NCBI GenBank assembly: GCA_021815245.1
Contig: JAKAHF010000038.1
Coordinates: 1 to 9,630 of the forward strand
Length of the DNA: 9,630 bases
Source of the DNA: Actinomycetes bacterium
GTDB taxonomy: Bacteria > Actinomycetota > Thermoleophilia > RBG-16-64-13
Direction: 5' to 3'
Below, piece by piece: positions 6,371 to 9,630 of this stretch. The notes below the pieces were generated by a model. It did not search any database and had not been told where the DNA came from. It saw only the letters and a list, made by a program, of their open reading frames with translations. The translations under genes were made by a program, and so were the position numbers. The first letter of the stretch is position 1. Each line of letters starts with the position of its first letter.

Positions 6371-7195
6371 ATGAAGCCTGTCGATCGGGTCGAGGCTCTG
6401 GTTCTATCCAGCAGCTTGGTGGCCTACGGGCGCTTTTCAGCCAACGGGGTGGTGAGGTATGCGAATGCCCGGTTGGCCACTCTCATCCGTGGGAGCAACC
6501 TGCACGCCAATCTCGCCGATCTTCTCGTCGAAAGTCAACGCGTCGAGGTCGGTCGTTGGCTTCGTGACCGGGACCTTGCAGAATGGCCGGAATTCCTGCA
6601 TTTCGAGAATGGTGGTGGGCCTCCGGTGACTCTTAGGGCCCGTACTATGTGGGACGGCGACGAATTGCTGTTGTTCGCGGAGCCGGTGATCGAGGAGCTC
6701 GAGGCCACGGCGTTTCGGAGGAACCACCGATCTGCGGAGCAGCGCTCGCCGCACAGCTCGCATCTGGGCAGGCGGCAGTCGCTCAGCGACTCCGGTCGGG
6801 CGAAGGTCGCGGCCACTGCCCGCGAGAACCATGCGGCTCTCCAGACCGAGGTGTGCGATCGGCTCCGCGCATGCGGCGCGGGAACAAAGATGTCGCGGGA
6901 GAGTGACCTGGCCGAGATGGATCTCTGCACGCAACTGGTGGAGTTGTGGCTCGAGGCCATCGAGAGCAATCTCGATTCGGGCTGTGCGGTGGTCGCCGTC
7001 GAGGAGACCTACAGCTTGCAGCTGAGCTACGGCGGCGTCGACGGAGATCTCTCACCGGGTGACTGCGTGCGCGAGTGTTTCGCCGAGTTGTCGCGCCGCA
7101 TCGAAGCCCGACTCGACACAGACGCACTGCGAGGCGAATACGGGGCGTACCGCAAGTATGTCGAGGGATTGATCGAGAGCGTGATGACTATCTGA
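6371..7195 (+). CDS. PAS-like sensory protein with unassigned C-terminal domain
   Basis: The 274-residue soluble protein has no TM helix. Residues about 8-112 look like a PAS fold: an opening strand (LVAYGRFSANGVVRYANARLATLI), helices with LADLLVESQRVEVGRWL, then closing strands VTLRARTMWDGDELLLFAEPVIEE. Residues 113-178 form a polar, Arg/Ser/His-rich linker. Residues about 180-274 are mainly helical and acidic (LCTQLVELWLEAIESNLDSG and RRIEARLDTDALRGEY), with several cysteines (for example DLCTQ, GDCVRECF). I recognise no kinase, GGDEF, HTH or sigma motif there, so the output is unknown. ATG 6371 is chosen because GGGGAGAA lies 7 bases upstream; the frame is open 67 codons further up, but that part lies in the intergenic region and reads like non-coding sequence. 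Confidence 0.7.
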   Translation: MKPVDRVEALVLSSSLVAYGRFSANGVVRYANARLATLIRGSNLHANLADLLVESQRVEVGRWLRDRDLAEWPEFLHFENGGGPPVTLRARTMWDGDELLLFAEPVIEELEATAFRRNHRSAEQRSPHSSHLGRRQSLSDSGRAKVAATARENHAALQTEVCDRLRACGAGTKMSRESDLAEMDLCTQLVELWLEAIESNLDSGCAVVAVEETYSLQLSYGGVDGDLSPGDCVRECFAELSRRIEARLDTDALRGEYGAYRKYVEGLIESVMTI

Positions 7196-7217
7196 ACCGG
7201 GTCGGTATCGCCCACCG

Positions 7218-7243
7218 GTCTCTCTCGCGGCTGCTGCAGAGAC
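7218..7243. terminator. Weak hairpin between convergent genes
   Basis: GTCTCT and AGAGAC form a 6-bp stem around a 14-base loop, sitting between the PAS stop (7195) and the stop of the small membrane gene (7249). There is no T-run on either strand. The position fits a shared terminator, but the structure alone is weak. Confidence 0.25.
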
Positions 7244-7248
7244 TACGG

Positions 7249-7437
7249 TCAGTCGGTGAGGTCGAGACGCCGCCGGCCGCTCAAGGCCTCCAGTGCCGCG
7301 GCGAGCACCAGCATGATTCCCGGGATCGCCGACCCCCAGAAGAAGCCGGAACGGCCCTCAGCGACAAGATCATAGAAGTAGCCGGCGACGGCGAAGCACG
7401 ACAGCCCGGCGCCAAGGACGACCGCCCATCGCCTCAT
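7249..7437 (-). CDS. Small two-TM membrane protein (62 residues)
   Basis: The product starts MRRWAVVLGAGLSCFAVAGY. TM1 is about residues 4-23; a short loop DLVAEGRSG is followed by TM2 about 31-50 (WGSAIPGIMLVLAAALEAL), and the tail SGRRRLDLTD is charged. The positive start and end suggest a hairpin with both termini in the cytoplasm. ATG 7437 is 19 bases after the GH3-like stop on the same strand, so the two are almost certainly co-transcribed. The frame opens upstream to 7491, but that would overlap the GH3-like gene. No strong Shine-Dalgarno is present, which fits coupled translation. Function unknown; it may be a membrane partner of the GH3-like enzyme (inference from position). Confidence 0.7.
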   Translation of the reverse strand: MRRWAVVLGAGLSCFAVAGYFYDLVAEGRSGFFWGSAIPGIMLVLAAALEALSGRRRLDLTD

Positions 7438-7456
7438 GAGTGGAGTCGTCTTGTTC

Positions 7457-8752
7457 CTACAACCGTCCCCAGTTGAAGCTCGACACCTCACCCCACCAGT
7501 AGTAGGGTCGGGTCCACCAGTCTTTCTCGCGGCCGATGCAGCGGAAGTAGGGTGGCTTCACGCACTGGATCACGTCGCCGATGCGGTAGCGGGCGAGGAT
7601 GGGGGTCGAGACCACCAGGCTGCCCGACTCGCCGGGGCGCATCTCGTGGAGCATCTTGATGCCGCGGCCGGTCAGTACCTCGAAGAAGAAGAGATCATAG
7701 TTCGGCACCCAGGCCCGCCGTTCGTCGAGTTGCTGGCCGAACATGCCCTCAGTGGCCCCGTAGATCTCGCGGATGGCGGGGGAGCCGTACATCGCCTTGA
7801 GCTGGGCGGCGTGCTTGGTGTTGATGCCGGGAGTGCTGCCGAGGGTCATGATCTGGGTCTTCCACCACTCGCGGGGATAGACGCCGTGCGTGCGGCGCAG
7901 GTACTTGCCGAACTCGAGGGCGGTCTGGCAGACACCCCCGACCAGCGTGACATTTTCGCCCTTGCACTTCTCGATGGCGAGCTCGAAGCGGGCGTCCCAC
8001 TCGGCGCGGGTGGTGCCTGGGCTGAGTTGGTCGATCTCCTCCTGCGCGGGGGCCGAGCGGATGGGGGTGAACTTCGACACGTGCTTGGTGTAGATGCCCG
8101 AGCTGTAGCCGTACTCGATGTCGCGGTCGCCGACCGTGACGTGCCCGACCACCGAGGGGAAGTTGAGGTTGAGATTGACCCCGGTGAAGAGGTCGACGCG
8201 CTTGGTGGCGGCGACATAGGCCATCATGGCCCGGCCGGCGCTCACGCGCATGCGCAGGTCGGTGGGGGTCATGGGGATGAACTTGGGCTGGTCTTCGGTG
8301 GTGCCGCGGGTGATGGCCCAGCCGATGGGAGGCTCCCAGAGGAGCAACTCGGTGTCTCCGGCCATGACTCGGTCGATGAGCGGCTTGTACTGGTCGTAGG
8401 TCATGACCGGAAAACGCTGCCGGTACTCGCTGACGAGGGTGGCATGGGCTCGTCCGGCGTCGGCCGAGCCGGGACTGGTCGAGGGGGAAGCCGCGACCGC
8501 CTCGGCCTGATGGTCGGCGCCATAGCGGGTCTTGGCAAAGTCGGCCAGGATGCGGCGAAGCACCGTGTCTTGAGCCGCCCCGGGATCGGCGATGGCCTGC
8601 TGCCAGGGGTCGAGCTCCCGGCGCAGCGCCTGCTCTAGGTGGGCGATCTGCGTGGCCCGCGCGTCGGCCTGAGCGGCCTGAGCGGCGTGCTCTGCCGCGT
8701 GCAGGTTGATCGGAGCGGCGCCCGGAGCTTCGGTTGGCGTGGTCGAGTCCAT
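7457..8752 (-). CDS. GH3-like acyl-acid-adenylating protein lacking the usual C-terminal domain
   Basis: GH3 proteins adenylate a carboxylic acid and transfer it to an amine, as plant GH3 does with auxin or jasmonate and amino acids; bacterial members are poorly characterised. This one has 431 residues. The nucleotide-binding motifs are in order: ITRGTTEDQPKFIP (147-160), where the family usually has Ser before GTT; IYGATEG (330-336); and YRIGDV (389-394). VGGVCQTALEFGKYL and LGSTPGINTKH are typical of the large domain. The N-terminus (1-100) is Ala/Gln-rich, helical and then Ser/Pro-rich. The protein stops 37 residues after YRIGDV, in an aromatic tail (DWWTRPYYWWGEVSSFNW), so the mobile C-terminal domain is absent. 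ATG 8752 is chosen over 8788 because GGGGGAG lies 7 bases upstream. It leads an operon with the small membrane gene. Confidence 0.85.
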   Translation of the reverse strand: MDSTTPTEAPGAAPINLHAAEHAAQAAQADARATQIAHLEQALRRELDPWQQAIADPGAAQDTVLRRILADFAKTRYGADHQAEAVAASPSTSPGSADAGRAHATLVSEYRQRFPVMTYDQYKPLIDRVMAGDTELLLWEPPIGWAITRGTTEDQPKFIPMTPTDLRMRVSAGRAMMAYVAATKRVDLFTGVNLNLNFPSVVGHVTVGDRDIEYGYSSGIYTKHVSKFTPIRSAPAQEEIDQLSPGTTRAEWDARFELAIEKCKGENVTLVGGVCQTALEFGKYLRRTHGVYPREWWKTQIMTLGSTPGINTKHAAQLKAMYGSPAIREIYGATEGMFGQQLDERRAWVPNYDLFFFEVLTGRGIKMLHEMRPGESGSLVVSTPILARYRIGDVIQCVKPPYFRCIGREKDWWTRPYYWWGEVSSFNWGRL

Positions 8753-8791
8753 GCGAGAACTCCCCCAGTTCGGTTGCGACGGCCTCATCTC

Positions 8792-8820
8792 AGCTTACGT
8801 GGCTCCGCGGGCGCGGTCAA
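8792..8820 (-). promoter_or_regulatory. Probable promoter for the GH3-like gene
   Basis: On the minus strand TTGACC (8820-8815) is followed after 17 bases by TAAGCT (8797-8792). The -35 matches at 5 of 6 positions; the -10 fits the loose TAnnnT form seen in GC-rich actinobacteria. It would give a leader of about 33 bases carrying the GGGGGAG ribosome site. Confidence 0.5.
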
Positions 8821-8871
8821 TCGAGGTGACCCTCAAGGACGAAGGCCGATGCCGCGCACGTGTTCAGGTGC

Positions 8872-8900
8872 CTGTCAGGCGTTTTGGGGCACACTGTAAT
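8872..8900 (+). promoter_or_regulatory. Probable promoter for the small winged-helix gene
   Basis: CTGTCA (8872-8877) and TGTAAT (8895-8900) are 17 bases apart, matching consensus at 4 and 5 of 6 positions. It points away from the GH3-like promoter; the two lie back to back about 50 bases apart, so one bound regulator could affect both. Confidence 0.45.
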
Positions 8901-8947
8901 CGCCGGTTGGACGGCAGTCCGGCCGCCCCAACGAGAGGAGAGCTGCC

Positions 8948-9220
8948 ATGCTGGTGTCGCAGACGATCCACGAGCTGGAGCACGAGTATCTCCGAACGCT
9001 CTACGAACTGGCCGGAAAGAGGGCAAAATCCGCCGTTTCGTATGGTGACGTGCGCCTGGAATCGGGACTCTCAGAGGAAGAGACCGAGCGTGCCTGCGAC
9101 TTCTGGGCCGACCGCGGCATCGTGGAATGGTCTGCTTTCGGGCACGTTGCGCTCACTCACGTCGGCCTTCGCAGAGCTCAACACCTCGCCAACAGAGGCT
9201 GGTGCTTCGGCCCCTTCTAG
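8948..9220 (+). CDS. Small winged-helix-like protein (90 residues)
   Basis: The protein starts MLVSQTIHELEHEYLRTLYE. It resembles a lone winged helix-turn-helix: an N-terminal helix (6-24), a short helix with VSYGDVRLESGLSEEETERACDFW (turn and recognition helix, about 30-52), and a wing DRGIVEWSAFGHVALTHVGLRR (55-76). The wing ends in the LTxxGL pattern common to MarR-, PadR- and DtxR-like wings. There is no ligand domain, so it may act as a small dimeric repressor or a protein-binding module. AGAGGAGAG a few bases before ATG is a strong ribosome site. It is divergent from the GH3-like gene and could regulate it; that is inference from arrangement only. Confidence 0.7.
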   Translation: MLVSQTIHELEHEYLRTLYELAGKRAKSAVSYGDVRLESGLSEEETERACDFWADRGIVEWSAFGHVALTHVGLRRAQHLANRGWCFGPF

Positions 9221-9250
9221 GCCCTACCCTCACTTCGCCCTACAGAAGTC

Positions 9251-9276
9251 GGAGCCCCGCCATCGTGCGGGGCTCC
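9251..9276. terminator. Perfect 10-bp hairpin, probably a bidirectional terminator
   Basis: GGAGCCCCGC and GCGGGGCTCC pair without mismatch around the loop CATCGT. It begins 30 bases after the winged-helix stop. Neither strand has a T-run, as is common for terminators in GC-rich actinobacteria. A possible tiny minus-strand gene ends 13 bases to its right, so it could serve both. Confidence 0.75.
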
Positions 9277-9288
9277 GGCGCTTGGGAC

Positions 9289-9360
9289 TCAGTCGACCCG
9301 CACCTTCTTGATGCGCCCGGCATCATTAGCGTCGAGCCGCGTCGTGTCATCGTCGCTCAT
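9289..9360 (-). CDS. Possible 23-residue small protein
   Basis: The frame reads MSDDDTTRLDANDAGRIKKV and three more residues, acidic first and basic last. It ends 13 bases from the hairpin at 9251-9276, as a gene using that terminator would. An in-frame ATG at 9408 would lengthen it to 39 residues, but the added part looks non-coding. There is no Shine-Dalgarno or clear promoter. It is a candidate only. Confidence 0.25.
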   Translation of the reverse strand: MSDDDTTRLDANDAGRIKKVRVD

Positions 9361-9534
9361 GTATGGGCTCGCGGAACATCGGCAACGGAGGCCGATTCTG
9401 CCTATCATCGGCGGTGAATCCCGGATCGGTCCCCCGGCCGGCTATGGGATAATAGAACTCTCTTCGCGGTAACCCGCGTTGCGGAATCGACGACCGGCCG
9501 CGCGTGGAATGGTGGCCGATCCAGGGAGTTCGTC

Positions 9535-9630
9535 TTGCAGAAGGTGCATCAATTCAGCGTCCATCCCAGGATTCCCGAGCGCCTGGCCGGTCTTGAAGAA
9601 CTGGCGCTCAATCTCCGCTGGACGTGGGAC
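9535..9630 (+). CDS. glgP: Alpha-glucan (glycogen) phosphorylase, N-terminal fragment
   Basis: Only the first 32 codons are in the window. RIPERLAGLEELALNLRWTW is the conserved N-terminal block of the AlgP/GlgP-type alpha-glucan phosphorylases (the DUF3417-bearing group), which release glucose 1-phosphate from glycogen or maltodextrin with pyridoxal phosphate. TTG 9535 is taken as the start because AGGGAG (9523-9528) lies 6 bases upstream and no ATG or GTG precedes it in frame in this leader; GTG 9544 is possible but its spacing is poor. The gene continues past the right edge. The family call rests on this one motif, so the symbol is probable rather than certain. Confidence 0.8.
   Translation, partial: MQKVHQFSVHPRIPERLAGLEELALNLRWTWD

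Larger units (their letters stand above)
9221..9534. other. Intergenic region before the glucan phosphorylase gene
   Basis: These 314 bases hold the terminator hairpin, the possible 23-residue minus-strand gene, and the upstream region of the phosphorylase gene. A GATAAT box at 9448-9453 is the best -10 candidate and would give a leader of about 75 bases. Within that leader CGCGG and CCGCG (9465-9478) can form a small 5-bp hairpin with loop TAAC. I see no tRNA or known riboswitch. Confidence 0.45.

Noticed and set aside
6048..6372. Several minus-strand ORFs in the MFS/PAS intergenic region
   Set aside because: Three different frames of similar quality overlap, none with a ribosome site or recognisable domain, and they cross the candidate promoters.
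7436..8638. 400-codon plus-strand ORF opposite the GH3-like gene
   Set aside because: Gly/Asp/Ala/Leu-rich with no motif; the minus frame carries all GH3 motifs. Long antisense frames are expected at this GC content.
9361..9425. Possible tRNA-like stretch before the phosphorylase gene
   Set aside because: No acceptor pairing, no GTTCGANTC T-loop and no consistent anticodon stem could be drawn.

Overview
The window looks like ordinary chromosomal DNA from a GC-rich bacterium. Actinobacterial affinity is inferred from high GC, GTG/TTG starts, -10 boxes of the TAnnnT type placed 6-7 bases before start codons (leaderless transcription), a PYGQ-rich membrane protein and compact gene spacing. Nothing here fixes a genus. 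I see no rRNA, tRNA, CRISPR array, insertion sequence or phage gene.

Layout. 1-1186 (minus): a universal stress protein followed by a two-TM membrane protein that runs off the left edge; its N-terminal tail is built from a 54-bp tandem repeat. 1243-3490 (plus): a four-gene queuosine-precursor operon, queF-queC-queD-queE. Divergent from the stress gene across 56 bp, it makes preQ1 from dihydroneopterin triphosphate. folE (the first step) and tgt/queA/queG (the tRNA steps) are not in the window. 3582-4217 (plus): a membrane protein with a Tyr/Gln/Pro-rich tail and four TM helices, behind its own promoter. 4289-6040 (minus): a 14-TM-type MFS drug exporter, convergent with it. 6041-6370: a 330-bp divergent intergenic region with inverted repeats built on TGCAAT. 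6371-7195 (plus): an unassigned PAS-like protein. 7249-8752 (minus): a short GH3-like adenylating protein plus a 62-residue two-TM protein. 8948-9220 (plus): a small winged-helix-like protein, divergent from the GH3 gene. 9251-9276: a perfect 10-bp hairpin. 9535-9630 (plus): the first 32 codons of an alpha-glucan phosphorylase.

Functionally, the queuosine operon is the best-understood part and all four enzymes carry their diagnostic residues, although QueE has an unusual cysteine spacing. The least understood parts are the GH3-like gene, which lacks the usual C-terminal domain and sits with a small membrane protein and a divergent putative regulator; the PAS protein with an unknown C-terminal domain; and the repeat-expanded tail of the first membrane protein. 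No wholly new system can be proved from sequence alone. The GH3/small-membrane/wHTH group is the best candidate for an undescribed module.
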